The position numbers were made by a program, and so were the translations under genes. A stretch of 64,000 nucleotides of DNA from assembly GCF_018531465.1 (NCBI RefSeq), contig NZ_JAHDTF010000011.1:186001-250000 (forward strand), in the 5' to 3' direction. The notes beneath the pieces are model-generated. The model made no database searches and was not told the origin of the DNA. It saw nothing but the letters and a program-made list of their open reading frames with translations. The stretch is from Sphaerisporangium fuscum. GTDB taxonomy: Bacteria > Actinomycetota > Actinomycetes > Streptosporangiales > Streptosporangiaceae. The number at the start of each line of letters is the position of its first letter. Position 1 is the first letter of the stretch. Below are positions 53,042 to 61,224 of this stretch, in pieces.

Positions 53042-53950
53042 CTACGGCATGCTGCCCGATCTGCGGGCCGGCTGGGTGGCTGCCTGGCTGGCCAGGAGCT
53101 TGAGCCGCTCTTCGGAGGTGCTGCCCGGTTCGGCGGTGTAGATGGTGAGGCCGTACACCGCCCGGTTGGACATGGGCAGGTCGAGAGACTGGTAGGTCAG
53201 CTCCAGGTCGCCGATCTGGGGGTGCCACAGCCGCTTGCTGCCGTCATGGCGGATACGCACGGCGTGGACGGCCCACTGGCTGCGGAACCCGCTGCTGAGC
53301 GTGGACAGCTCACCGACGAGGTCGCGCAGGGCCCGGTCATGGGGCTCGCGCCCGGCCTGGGCGCGCAGCAGCGCGGCGCTGACGACGGCGGCCTCGTCCC
53401 AGTCGACGAAGAACTGCTGGGAGCCCGGGTCGAGGAAGGCGTAGCGGGCGATGTTGGCGCGGCCGTGCTGCGTGGTGGTGGGGCTGTCGAAGACCGGTGC
53501 GAGCAGGGCCCGGGCCAGCGCATTGCAGGCGACGATGTCCTGGCGGCCGTTGCGTACGAACGCCGCCGACATCGTCATGGAGTCCAGCAGCCACTGGACC
53601 CGCAGCGGGACCTGGACGTCCGTGCGGCGTGAGGGCGCGCGGCGGGCGGGCCGGGCGGCGTGGGCCAGGTCGAACAGGTAGGTGCGTTCGTCCTGGTCCA
53701 GGCGCAGTGCCTGGGCCACCGCGTCGAGCACCTCTTCCGATACGCCGCCGATGTGGCCCTTCTCCAGCCGGGTGTACCACTCGGTGCTCACACCGGCCAG
53801 CACCGCGACCTCTTCGCGACGCAGCCCGGGGACCCGGCGCCGGCCGCTGGTGGGCAGCCCGACCTGCTCCGGGGTGAGCTTGGCGCGCCGGGTGGCGAGG
53901 AAGTCCCGGATCTGGGCGCGGTGGTCGGGCCGGTGGTCCACGCCCTCCAC
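53042..53950 (-). CDS. XRE-family regulator with MmyB-like ligand domain
   Basis: This 302-residue protein has an HTH domain (FLATRRAKLTPEQVG, VPGLRREEVAVLAGVSTEWYTRLEKG) and a C-terminal MmyB/PAS-like sensor (ACNALARALL, FVDWDEAA). The GTG start is at 53950; a second GTG lies three codons in. It is divergent from the SDR gene at 54128, the arrangement usual for this family, in which the regulator controls a neighbouring oxidoreductase. Its end lies 22 bases from the tRNA remnant. Confidence 0.92.
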   Translation of the reverse strand: MEGVDHRPDHRAQIRDFLATRRAKLTPEQVGLPTSGRRRVPGLRREEVAVLAGVSTEWYTRLEKGHIGGVSEEVLDAVAQALRLDQDERTYLFDLAHAARPARRAPSRRTDVQVPLRVQWLLDSMTMSAAFVRNGRQDIVACNALARALLAPVFDSPTTTQHGRANIARYAFLDPGSQQFFVDWDEAAVVSAALLRAQAGREPHDRALRDLVGELSTLSSGFRSQWAVHAVRIRHDGSKRLWHPQIGDLELTYQSLDLPMSNRAVYGLTIYTAEPGSTSEERLKLLASQAATQPARRSGSMP

Positions 53951-54127
53951 GGTAGCCGCAGGGTTCGGGCAAGTGGCGGCGGTAAGGGGGTTGAGCTTGT
54001 CCCCCCATAAAGGCGCTCTGCCTCGCGCGCGGCCAGGCGGATTTCATGGGGTCGGCGGACTTGAACGGCACTCCTTCATCGCGGGCCGCCGTCCGCCGTC
54101 CCCCGCCCATTCCTCAGGAGGATGACC

Positions 54128-54820
54128 ATGGCCAGCAAGACCGTACTGATCACCGGCGCGACCAGCGGTATCGGCGCCCACACCGCGCGGTTGCTCCTCG
54201 ACCGCGGCCACCGTGTGGCGATCACCGGCCGCAACGAGAGCAAACTGAAGACTTTCCTCGACGAGGCCGGCCACCCCGACCGTCTGCTGGGTCTTGTCGC
54301 GGACGCGGCGGACTGGCAGGCCACCGAGTCGGTCGTGACTCGCACCGTGGAGCATTTCGGTGCCCTTGACGCGGCGGTGGCCAACGCCGGATTCATGTCC
54401 GGTGACTCCATCGGGGCCGGCGACCCGACACTGTGGTCGCCCATGGTCCTCACCAACGTCCTCGGCCCCGCCCTGCTGGCCCATGCCGCCCTGCCCCACC
54501 TTGAGGCCACTGGCGGACGGCTGGTGCTCATCGGTAGCGTCGCCGGGCTGAAGAACTCTCCCGCCAATCTCTACTCGGCCACCAAGTGGGCTACCACCGG
54601 ACTCGCTGAGAACCTGCGCCTGCACGCCACGACCCGCGGCATCGGTGTCACTCTTGTCAACCCCGGCATGATCGACACACCCTTCTGGCAGGGCGCCGGC
54701 GTTCCCCCCTTCGCCCTGCCTCCCCAGCCCATCGCCGAGGCCATCTGCTTCGCCCTCGACCAGCCGGCGGGCGTCGACCTCAACACCCTGACCATCCGGC
54801 CCATGGGCCAGCCCGTCTGA
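54128..54820 (+). CDS. Short-chain dehydrogenase/reductase
   Basis: This 230-residue SDR has ITGATSGIG, VANAGFMSG, the catalytic SVAGLKNSPANLYSATK (Ser, Tyr, Lys) and NPGMIDTPFW. ATG 54128 lies seven bases after AGGAGG; the ATG two codons upstream is too close. It is divergent from the XRE gene, so it is probably regulated by that protein. Substrate unknown. Confidence 0.9.
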   Translation: MASKTVLITGATSGIGAHTARLLLDRGHRVAITGRNESKLKTFLDEAGHPDRLLGLVADAADWQATESVVTRTVEHFGALDAAVANAGFMSGDSIGAGDPTLWSPMVLTNVLGPALLAHAALPHLEATGGRLVLIGSVAGLKNSPANLYSATKWATTGLAENLRLHATTRGIGVTLVNPGMIDTPFWQGAGVPPFALPPQPIAEAICFALDQPAGVDLNTLTIRPMGQPV

Positions 54821-55287
54821 CCACGCTCGGCTGTCACACCACGCCGCTCACTCTCTCGGAGCTTTCCTTGCATGTCTTTGCCACGGGTGGGTCCGGTCTG
54901 ATCGGTCCGCAGCGGGAGCAGGCGTCCTCGGAGTCGCGGTCCAGGATGTCGCTGCTGGCGATCTGGTTGCGTGTACGGCCGAAGTCGCAGCTGCTGGGCT
55001 TGCCGGGGGGCGACGGCGAGCGGGATGGCACCTACCCCAGCCACCCCACAACCCGCACGCGTGTCGAGACCATCCCGGAGCCGGAGGGCCCCCGCCGGAG
55101 GCAGCACCCCGCGCCGCGCCGCACGCGGTGGCTGTTCCAGCCCGGCTCGCCGTTACGTCGGCCGCCGGCGTTCGTCGAAGCGCTCCTCGGCGGGTGGTGC
55201 CGCCGACGAGGCCGCGCCGCGCGCCGGCCATCTGGAACCGCAGCCGGCATGAGCGGCGGTACCAGGCCGGGCCTCGGCTCGGAACGG
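54821..55287. other. Non-coding gap
   Basis: No credible gene was found in these 467 bases. Several open frames overlap on both strands but lack family motifs, ribosome sites or the codon bias of real genes here. It may be decayed coding sequence. Confidence 0.55.
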
Positions 55288-56793
55288 CTATGGCCGCGCC
55301 CCCAACGCAAGGGGATCGAAGGTGTGCCCGGCCCACAGCTCACGGGAAGTCTCCTCCGGGTACGCCGCTGTGCGCGGCTTCGTGTCGACGATCCAGGTGT
55401 GCCTGTTGTGCGGCTCGTACGCCGGCCAGCCCGGGTCTCCGGAAGTCGCGAAGGCGGTCCACGCTGCTCGGACCCGGGCCGACAGGTCGGCCGCGGCCGG
55501 AGGTGGCTCCTGTCCGAGCAGAAGTCTTGCCACGCCGGCGGTCAGGTTGCCGAACGTCAGCGGCAGGCCCAGCCCGTGACAGGCGCCGAGGACATCTCCG
55601 CCCATGCCGGGCGCCGGCCAGGTCAACTCGTACAGGTGAGCGCGACCGTGCCGCTGGCGGGCTTCGGCCAGCCGTACGGAAGGCATCCGGAACAACCAGT
55701 CGGAGTGCACCAACTCGTACAGCCGCTCCTCGCCGGCTCCCAGATAGGCGGCCCGGTAGGCCTCCGGGTCCGGGGCGAGCACCCGCAGCGCGGTCGCCGC
55801 CCGCTCGGCGGCGATGTTGCCGATGTCGCCGCTGATGGCCATGAACAGCCGATACTCGTCGCGGTTGTGACCCACGATCAGCTCCACCTCGCGCGCGGCC
55901 CCGTCCACCAGTGACCGCCACGGCACCGCGGGCAGCACCTCGCCGTCCACGACCGGCGCGAACGGCGTCCGGACGTGCGCGGCGACGCCCCACTGCGGGC
56001 AGCCGTCCATCTTGCCCGCCACCGCGTCCCCGGCGTCGATCAGCCGCTCCGGCGACAGGCGGGCGAGTTCGCCCGCGAGCGGGGGCAGCCCCAGCTCGCC
56101 GGCCACCGCGGTGGCGATGTCGGCGGCCAGCTCGGCGGAGAAGAACAGGCCCGGCACGCTCTGCGCGATCGCCCGGCGGAACAGGCCGGTGGCGCTGGGC
56201 ATCGCCATCAGCGCCGCGATGCTCCCGGCTCCGGCCGACTCTCCGAAGACGGTGACCCGGTCCGGATCTGCCCCGAAGGCCGCGATGTTGTCCCGCACCC
56301 AGCGGAGGGCGGCCACCTGGTCAAGCAACCCGCGGTTGGCCGGCGCCCCGTGGAAGTGTCCGAACCCCTCGGCGGAGACCCGATAGTTGACGGTGACCAC
56401 CACGACGCCGTCACGGGCGAGCACGCGCCCATCGAAGACGGGGTCGCCGGACCACCCGTACATGTAACCCCCGCCATGAATCCACACCATCACCGGCAGC
56501 CGGGCGTCCCCCAGGTCGGGGGTCCAGACATTGAGGGTCAGCCAGTCGCCGTCCACGCCGGACGCGCTGGACGAACCCAGCAGCCTGGACTGCGGCGGCG
56601 GCGGACCGAACACCGCGGCCTCGCGCACCCCGTCCCATGCTTCGGCCGGTACCGGTGCGGCCAGCCGCAGGGCACCCACGGGCGGGCGCGCGAACGGCAC
56701 GCCGCGGAAGACGGCCACGCCGTCCTCCAACCGCCCACGCAGCCGTCCCGTGCTCACCCGGACCTCCGGGTCTGCGGATCCGATGGCGCTCAT
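55288..56793 (-). CDS. Type B carboxylesterase
   Basis: This 501-residue alpha/beta hydrolase has the type B layout: FRGVPFARPPVG and WIHGGGY (oxyanion hole), GESAGAGS with the nucleophile, the catalytic Glu in GHNRDEYRLF and the His in GACHGLGLPL. It has no signal peptide. ATG 56793 follows GAGGAG. It would hydrolyse esters of hydrophobic acids. It is a single gene between decayed regions. Confidence 0.92.
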   Translation of the reverse strand: MSAIGSADPEVRVSTGRLRGRLEDGVAVFRGVPFARPPVGALRLAAPVPAEAWDGVREAAVFGPPPPQSRLLGSSSASGVDGDWLTLNVWTPDLGDARLPVMVWIHGGGYMYGWSGDPVFDGRVLARDGVVVVTVNYRVSAEGFGHFHGAPANRGLLDQVAALRWVRDNIAAFGADPDRVTVFGESAGAGSIAALMAMPSATGLFRRAIAQSVPGLFFSAELAADIATAVAGELGLPPLAGELARLSPERLIDAGDAVAGKMDGCPQWGVAAHVRTPFAPVVDGEVLPAVPWRSLVDGAAREVELIVGHNRDEYRLFMAISGDIGNIAAERAATALRVLAPDPEAYRAAYLGAGEERLYELVHSDWLFRMPSVRLAEARQRHGRAHLYELTWPAPGMGGDVLGACHGLGLPLTFGNLTAGVARLLLGQEPPPAAADLSARVRAAWTAFATSGDPGWPAYEPHNRHTWIVDTKPRTAAYPEETSRELWAGHTFDPLALGARP

Positions 56794-56884
56794 GGCAGGC
56801 TCCTCATCCGGGGGTACCGGCTCCCACAGCCAGGCGCGGCCATCTTCACCCGAACCGCGTGTCCGTCGCACCTCGTTATTGAGC

Positions 56885-56980
56885 GGGTCGCGCAGATGAC
56901 ATCCACGATCGTCTGCCGCAGCGCCGGGGCGTCCTGGGCCAGGCGTTCCAGCGCGTACAGGCCGCCCAGCCGAGCTGATC
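56885..56980 (-). pseudogene. Fragment of a pentapeptide-repeat-protein gene
   Basis: A minus-strand frame reads RLGGLYALERLAQDAPALRQ then TIVDVICA, a segment typical of the N-terminal linker of actinobacterial pentapeptide-repeat proteins. Neither repeats nor a start or stop follow in frame. It is a short relic next to other debris. Confidence 0.45.
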
Positions 56981-57035
56981 ACTCGTCGCCAAGGCCTGTG
57001 GGCTCGCTGTCGTCGCGAAGACTGCCGCCCGGCAT

Positions 57036-57078
57036 CAGGCCAGGTGTCGCCCTACCTCAAGACCTGGCCTGAGGTAGG
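57036..57078. repeat. Two overlapping inverted repeats
   Basis: CAGGCCAGGT (57036-57045) pairs with ACCTGGCCTG (57062-57071), and CCTACCTCA (57051-57059) pairs with TGAGGTAGG (57070-57078). The two stems share bases 57070-57071 and interleave, so a transcript can fully form only one. They lie 63 bases before the chimeric ORF at 57141. Confidence 0.55.
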
Positions 57079-57140
57079 CAGAACAGTTCGCCAGTGCCGC
57101 ATCAGGCGACGTTCGCCCCTGTTCGACGTACGGTCGGCTC

Positions 57141-57805
57141 ATGAAGGGCGACGAGCAGCCGGGGCTGGAGGAGATCGAGCAGTGTTTCATCGCGGTTCTC
57201 GATGGACGGATGAGCCGGGACGAGGCGGACCGCTGGGCGGCACGCTGGGTCGCCGACGACGATCTCGCCTGGGATGGTGACGGCGCCAAAGGGCCGCGGT
57301 TGTACGACTGGGCGGCCGGGATGCTGCATTGGGAGGCCGAACCCGGCTTCGCCCGGTGGATCCTGATCCGCCGCAGCGCCACCGCTCCCGAGGAGGTGGC
57401 CTTCTACCTGACCCATGGTCCGATCGGCATCGGCGTTGAGGAACTGGTGGGCGTCGCCGGAGCCCGCTGGGCCATTGAGGAGTGCTTCGCCTCGGCCAAG
57501 AACGAGACCGGCCTGGATCACTACCAGGTACGCCGCTACCCGGCCTGGTACCGGCACATCACCCTGGCCATGCTCGCCCATGCCTTCCTCGCCGTCACAG
57601 CGGCCGGCGCCCCAAAAGCCCAAGCGGCCTGGTCCGCCTCACACCCGCCGAGATCCGTCGTCTCCTGGCACACCTGACCGGCACCCTCACCCGGTCCCTG
57701 GACCATGTCCTGGCCTGGTCCCGCCTGCGCCGCCTCTATCAAACCCGAGCCCGCAAGGCCCACCACCAGCGCAGATACATCAGAAACAACGAACTGTTGT
57801 TGTAG
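57141..57805 (+). pseudogene. Chimeric relic: small protein N-terminus fused to IS701-type transposase end
   Basis: Residues 1-45 (MKGDEQPGLEEIEQCFIAVL, SRDEADRWAARWVADDDLAW) resemble a small host protein common in actinobacteria. From 57276 the frame becomes the C-terminal part of an IS701/DDE transposase (AKGPRLYDWA, GARWAIEECFASAKNETGLDHYQVRRY, YRHITLAMLAHAFLA). This frame ends at 57677. The rest of the transposase continues in another frame (RLTPAEIRRLLAHL to 57805), showing a frameshift near 57615. An IS remnant has replaced the end of the host gene. Confidence 0.75.
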
Positions 57806-57919
57806 TACTGATGCCGTGACCGGAAACGATCGCCGGTTCGCGTGGAGCCGTCCTCGCCGGTCAAATGTGGATGACATGCGTGATCCGGAAAACGCGACCG
57901 ACCAGGTTCGACTAGCCTT

Positions 57920-58339
57920 TCATCCGCTGGTCGGCGAGCGGGTGGTCCAGGCGCGCGTGAGGACGGCGGCCACCGCCAGCGCGGTCAACGCCGCCACGTC
58001 GGCGAATGCGACCGAAATCAGTTTCGGGTGCGTGCCTGCGGTCGTCGCCACCAGCACGATGAAGGACGCCTTGCCGATCACGGCGACGATCAGCACCGGC
58101 CTGCGCCAGTTCGGTGCAGCGGCCGCCGCCAGGAGCGCGGCGCCGAGCAGCGCCAGCATGACCGCGCGATGCCGCAGCAGCAGCGTGCTGGTCACGTCGG
58201 CGTCCACAATTCCGTAGACGATGGCGAGCCGGGACGGTGCCAGCGCGACGATTCCCGGTGCGAGGTTGAGCAGTCCCACGGCGACGAACAGCAGAATCCC
58301 CGTGATGCGGGCAGCGGAGCGCACCGTATCCTCCTTCAC
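57920..58339 (-). CDS. Small four-helix membrane protein
   Basis: This 139-residue protein has about four hydrophobic helices: ITGILLFVAVGLLNLAPGIV, LLLRHRAVMLALLGAALLAAA, VLIVAVIGKASFIVLVA and a C-terminal one. Related small membrane proteins of unknown function occur next to AraC regulators. It is divergent from the AraC gene at 58378 across 38 bases, so shared control is likely. Confidence 0.75.
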   Translation of the reverse strand: MKEDTVRSAARITGILLFVAVGLLNLAPGIVALAPSRLAIVYGIVDADVTSTLLLRHRAVMLALLGAALLAAAAAPNWRRPVLIVAVIGKASFIVLVATTAGTHPKLISVAFADVAALTALAVAAVLTRAWTTRSPTSG

Positions 58340-58377
58340 ACGTTCTCGGCTTTCCGCTCAGCCTGCAGGAGACTCTG

Positions 58378-59178
58378 ATGCCGGCGCTTCCACCAACCCG
58401 TCGCGCCGCCGCCGGGGCTGTGGTGTGGTTGTGGCCGGGCCGCGCCCTGTACGCCGGGCCGTCCCTGCGGCTGGGACCGCACTCCGGCGCGGTCGCGTGC
58501 CTGGCCGTGGGCGTGGACGCGCCCTTCACCATTCACCCGACAAGCGGTGGCGAACTGCGGGCACGCACCGCGCTCCTCGCCCCTCGTGTACGCCACCAGC
58601 TCACGGCGTCCGGCGACCGCATGGTGTTCCTCTACCTCGACCCCGGCTCGGCGGACGACCGGGCGTGCCGCACCGGCTTCGCCACCAGCCGCGAGAAGAT
58701 CCTGGTTGAGCACCGGCACGAGGACGACCTGCTCGCCCAGGCGGCGGAGTGGTCCTCGCACACTCCCATCCCGCAGATCACCGCCTGGATCACCAAGGCC
58801 ACCGGCCACGCCAAGACGTCGTACGCCGACCCGCGGATCACGGTGGCGACCCGGCGGCTCATCAGCGCCGGCCATCCGCTGCCCGCGGCGCTGCTGGCCG
58901 CCGAGCTTGGGCTGTCTGAGTCCCGCTTCCTGCGGCTGTTCAGGGACGGCACGGGTACGTCGTACCGACGCTTCCGGCTGTGGGCGCAGATGCACCGGGC
59001 CGCGCGGGCGCTGGCGGAGGGCCACAATCTCACCCGGGCGTCGGCGGACGGTTACTTCGCCAGCCCGTCCCACCTGAGCACCGCGTTCCACGCCATGTTC
59101 GGCCTCACGCCCAGCGCCCTGCTGTCCCAGGACCTGACGATCCGCTGCCTGGACCCGTCACCTGCCGCCGTCACCTGA
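58378..59178 (+). CDS. AraC-family regulator
   Basis: This 266-residue protein has a cupin-like N-terminal domain (about 15-110) and a C-terminal AraC domain with LLAAELGLSESRFLRLFRDGTGTSYRRFRLWAQMHRA and, for the second HTH, GYFASPSHLSTAFHAMFGLTPS. The second helix reads DGYFASPSHLS, close to GF.S.SHFS. It probably regulates the divergent membrane protein gene. Its end overlaps the convergent DUF4345-like gene by 8 bases. Confidence 0.92.
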   Translation: MPALPPTRRAAAGAVVWLWPGRALYAGPSLRLGPHSGAVACLAVGVDAPFTIHPTSGGELRARTALLAPRVRHQLTASGDRMVFLYLDPGSADDRACRTGFATSREKILVEHRHEDDLLAQAAEWSSHTPIPQITAWITKATGHAKTSYADPRITVATRRLISAGHPLPAALLAAELGLSESRFLRLFRDGTGTSYRRFRLWAQMHRAARALAEGHNLTRASADGYFASPSHLSTAFHAMFGLTPSALLSQDLTIRCLDPSPAAVT

Positions 59179-59539
59179 GGCCGGCCAGCAACGCGCCGGC
59201 GGCGGCGACCTCCACCCAGAAGTAGCACCAGACGGGATAGAACGCCGCCGGCCGCTCGACCGCCCGCCCCACCAGCCGCCCGAAGGCCATGCCCAGCAGC
59301 GACACGGCAACGGTGACGACCACTCCCGCGCGCATCCCGCCCGCGCCGGCAAGCGCCATCAGCAACAGTCCGCCGACGGCCACGCCGAAACCGCCGTACA
59401 CCGCCCGGACCTCGCTGCGCGCCTCGGCCGAGTCGGCGATCATCCGGAACCGCCTGATGAGGGCGGCGGGCGCGAACAACCCGAACACACCCATCCCGAA
59501 AAAGAAGACCGCCACCACGATGATCATCCCAGCCTGCAC
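59171..59539 (-). CDS. DUF4345-like membrane protein
   Basis: This 122-residue protein has four hydrophobic helices, beginning MIIVVAVFFFGMGVFGLF and ending FWVEVAAAGALLAGL, with RAVYGGFGVAVGGLLL between, as in DUF4345. Such proteins lack a known role. GTG 59539 has GGGGAG upstream. It stands next to an IS630 relic but looks intact. Confidence 0.75.
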   Translation of the reverse strand: MQAGMIIVVAVFFFGMGVFGLFAPAALIRRFRMIADSAEARSEVRAVYGGFGVAVGGLLLMALAGAGGMRAGVVVTVAVSLLGMAFGRLVGRAVERPAAFYPVWCYFWVEVAAAGALLAGLR

Positions 59540-59589
59540 GACAACTCCCCGGACCCGACGACGGTGGACGAGGCAGCCCAGCATGCCTC

Positions 59590-59880
59590 GACGCTTCGCG
59601 CAGTGCTTCCACAAACCCGGAGTCGGCCAAGGTGAACTGGCGCAAGGGCCCGAAGTGCGCCTCGATCGGGTTGGCCCAGGCCGTGCCGGGCCAGCAGGGT
59701 GCGTAAGGCTTTCCGGCCGATGGTGATGGTGCGGCCAGGAAGCCGGTGCAGGTAGTCCAGGAGTTCGCGGATGGACCAGCGGGTGAAGGGCTGGCCGAGC
59801 TCGGCGGGGCGGGTGATGGCCGTCTGCGCGACGAAGGCTTCGTCGTCAGGACTGAGCAGGCGGTCGATGTGCGGCCCGCA
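59590..59880 (-). pseudogene. IS630-type transposase relic with internal deletion
   Basis: One minus-strand frame (59680-59814) reads TRPAELGQPFTRWSIRELLDYL then TIGRKALRTLL, the N-terminal helix-turn-helix part of IS630 transposases. Directly after, a different frame reads WANPIEAHFGPLRQFTLAD, the C-terminal NPIE block of the same family. The DDE core of about 200 residues is missing, so this is an inactive deletion relic. Confidence 0.7.
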
Positions 59881-59911
59881 TTCTTGCTCGATGAAGATCA
59901 CGCGGGACTAG

Positions 59912-60058
59912 CGGGCGTACGCCGCCGAGCGTGGCTTGGACGACGCCGAGGCGCTGGCCGAGGGACTGCGCGAGAAGGCCGCCGAGTTCACCGCGTCCGG
60001 CGGCCGCCTCTACCTTCCGCTCTCACGACCATTCGGCGCGACGCCGCCGGCGGAGTGA
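59912..60058 (+). pseudogene. Probable 3' relic of thiC
   Basis: An in-frame segment reads AYAAERGLDDAEALAEGLREKAAEF then GGRLYLPLS before a TGA at 60056. It resembles the C-terminus of phosphomethylpyrimidine synthase (ThiC), which ends with a similar helix and RVYLPL. It starts directly after a TAG and 30 bases from the IS630 relic; no upstream thiC part is visible. Confidence 0.45.
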
Positions 60059-60168
60059 GGTGCGGAGGGCCGGCCGGCGGCGGTGGACCCCGCTGACCGG
60101 CCCGGCCATGATCCCGGTCCAGGGGCGCCGCGACCGGGGTGCCGCCGGGAGGGTTCCGAGCCGGGCCC

Positions 60169-60732
60169 TCACCCCTTGACGCCCGCCGCGTCCAGCAGGA
60201 CGCGGGCGGCGTCCTTGGCCTGGTGGGCGGGGTCGGAGGAGCCGTGGATCGCGGCGGTGGTCATGGCTCCTTCGGCCAGGAGGGCGAGCTGGTCGGCGAG
60301 GGAGGGCTCGCCCCCCGCCGCGGTGACCAGCCGGCCGATGTAGCGGCGGAAGGCGTCCTTGTGGACGCGGGCGATCTCGGCGACGGCCGGGGAGGTGGCT
60401 CCGAGCTCCCCGAAGGAGTTGATGAAGCCGCATCCGCGGAAGTCGGCTTCGCCGAACCAGTCGTGCAGCCAGTCGAACACGGCCAGGATCCGCTCCCGGG
60501 GCGTCGCCTGGGCGTCGGCGTGGCCTTCCAGCGATTCCCGCCATCGGATGTCACGCCGTCGCAGGTAGGCGTCCACCAGCGATTCCTTGGAGGGGAAGAG
60601 CTGGTAGAGACGCTTGAGCGACACCCCGGAGGCGGAGCGGATCTCGTCCATGCCGACCGCTTGGATCCCCCGGCCGTAGAACAGCTCCGCCGCGGCGTCC
60701 AGCAGGCGCGTCGTGGCCGTCTGCGCGTCCAT
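60169..60732 (-). CDS. TetR-family repressor
   Basis: This 187-residue protein has a TetR HTH (LLDAAAELFYGRGIQAVGMDEIRSASGVSLKRLYQLFPSKESLVDAYLRRRD) and a helical ligand domain with DFRGCGFIN, which is common in TetR_C_11-like repressors of dehalogenase/oxidoreductase genes. ATG 60732 follows GGAGG. Two GAGAAC-N4-GTTCTC operators lie in its own promoter region, so it represses itself and probably the divergent kinase-like gene. Confidence 0.92.
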   Translation of the reverse strand: MDAQTATTRLLDAAAELFYGRGIQAVGMDEIRSASGVSLKRLYQLFPSKESLVDAYLRRRDIRWRESLEGHADAQATPRERILAVFDWLHDWFGEADFRGCGFINSFGELGATSPAVAEIARVHKDAFRRYIGRLVTAAGGEPSLADQLALLAEGAMTTAAIHGSSDPAHQAKDAARVLLDAAGVKG

Positions 60733-60764
60733 CACCCGACCTCCTTCGATCAGGCCTCCTGCGT

Positions 60765-60817
60765 TGAGAACCATCGTTCTCTAAGCTACTGTACCGAGGA
60801 TGAGAACGCGCGTTCTC
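60765..60817. promoter_or_regulatory. Twin TetR operators
   Basis: GAGAAC-CATC-GTTCTC (60766-60781) and GAGAAC-GCGC-GTTCTC (60802-60817) are perfect inverted repeats with identical arms, 36 bases apart centre to centre. The second ends four bases before ATG 60822. They fill the gap between the TetR gene and the divergent ATPase gene, so the regulator very probably binds both. Confidence 0.8.
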
Positions 60818-60821
60818 GCCC

Positions 60822-61196
60822 ATGGGAAGTGACGGATCCGGCGTAGCTGGACCAGAGCACGCTCTCCCGGCGGGCGGACCGCTGTGTGCTTTCGTGTGGG
60901 AGACGCTGGGGGAGGCCCACCCCGTTGTGGAGGAGGTGGTCTCCGAACTCGTGGCCGAGAGCGTCAGGTACTCCAACCCACACGGCCGCGGGCAGCTCGA
61001 AGTGAAGGTGAGCCAGGTCGACGGCGGCATCCGCGTCGCGGTCACCGGCCCAGGTTCCCTCCAGCAACCACGGGTGCGCCAGGACCCGCCCGCTGAGAGC
61101 GGCAGAGGACTCCTGCTCGTGGACGCCATCTCCGAGCGATGGGGCACCCACCGGACAGGAACCACCTGGTTCACCATCCGGCTCAGCACTTTGTGA
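60822..61196 (+). CDS. RsbW-like GHKL ATPase with degenerate motifs
   Basis: This 124-residue protein matches the small anti-sigma-type HATPase fold: ELVAESVRYSN in place of the N-box (ELVxNAxxHS, Asn replaced by Glu), GPGSL in place of G1, and SGRGLLLVDAISERWG for G2. Loss of the N-box Asn, which coordinates Mg-ATP, suggests binding without kinase activity. It is divergent from the TetR gene, whose operator abuts its start. Confidence 0.8.
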   Translation: MGSDGSGVAGPEHALPAGGPLCAFVWETLGEAHPVVEEVVSELVAESVRYSNPHGRGQLEVKVSQVDGGIRVAVTGPGSLQQPRVRQDPPAESGRGLLLVDAISERWGTHRTGTTWFTIRLSTL

Positions 61197-61224
61197 CATA
61201 CCGGAGTAGCTCTCGCACGGCTCG

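Noticed and set aside
52978-53060. Complete tRNA gene
   Set aside because: The T-arm, acceptor 3' strand and CCA are clear, but the D-arm, anticodon and 5' acceptor strand cannot be found in the sequence that follows.
54868-55914. 348-codon open frame on the plus strand
   Set aside because: It overlaps the 3' part of the carboxylesterase gene on the opposite strand and shows no domain. Its composition is typical of an antisense shadow.
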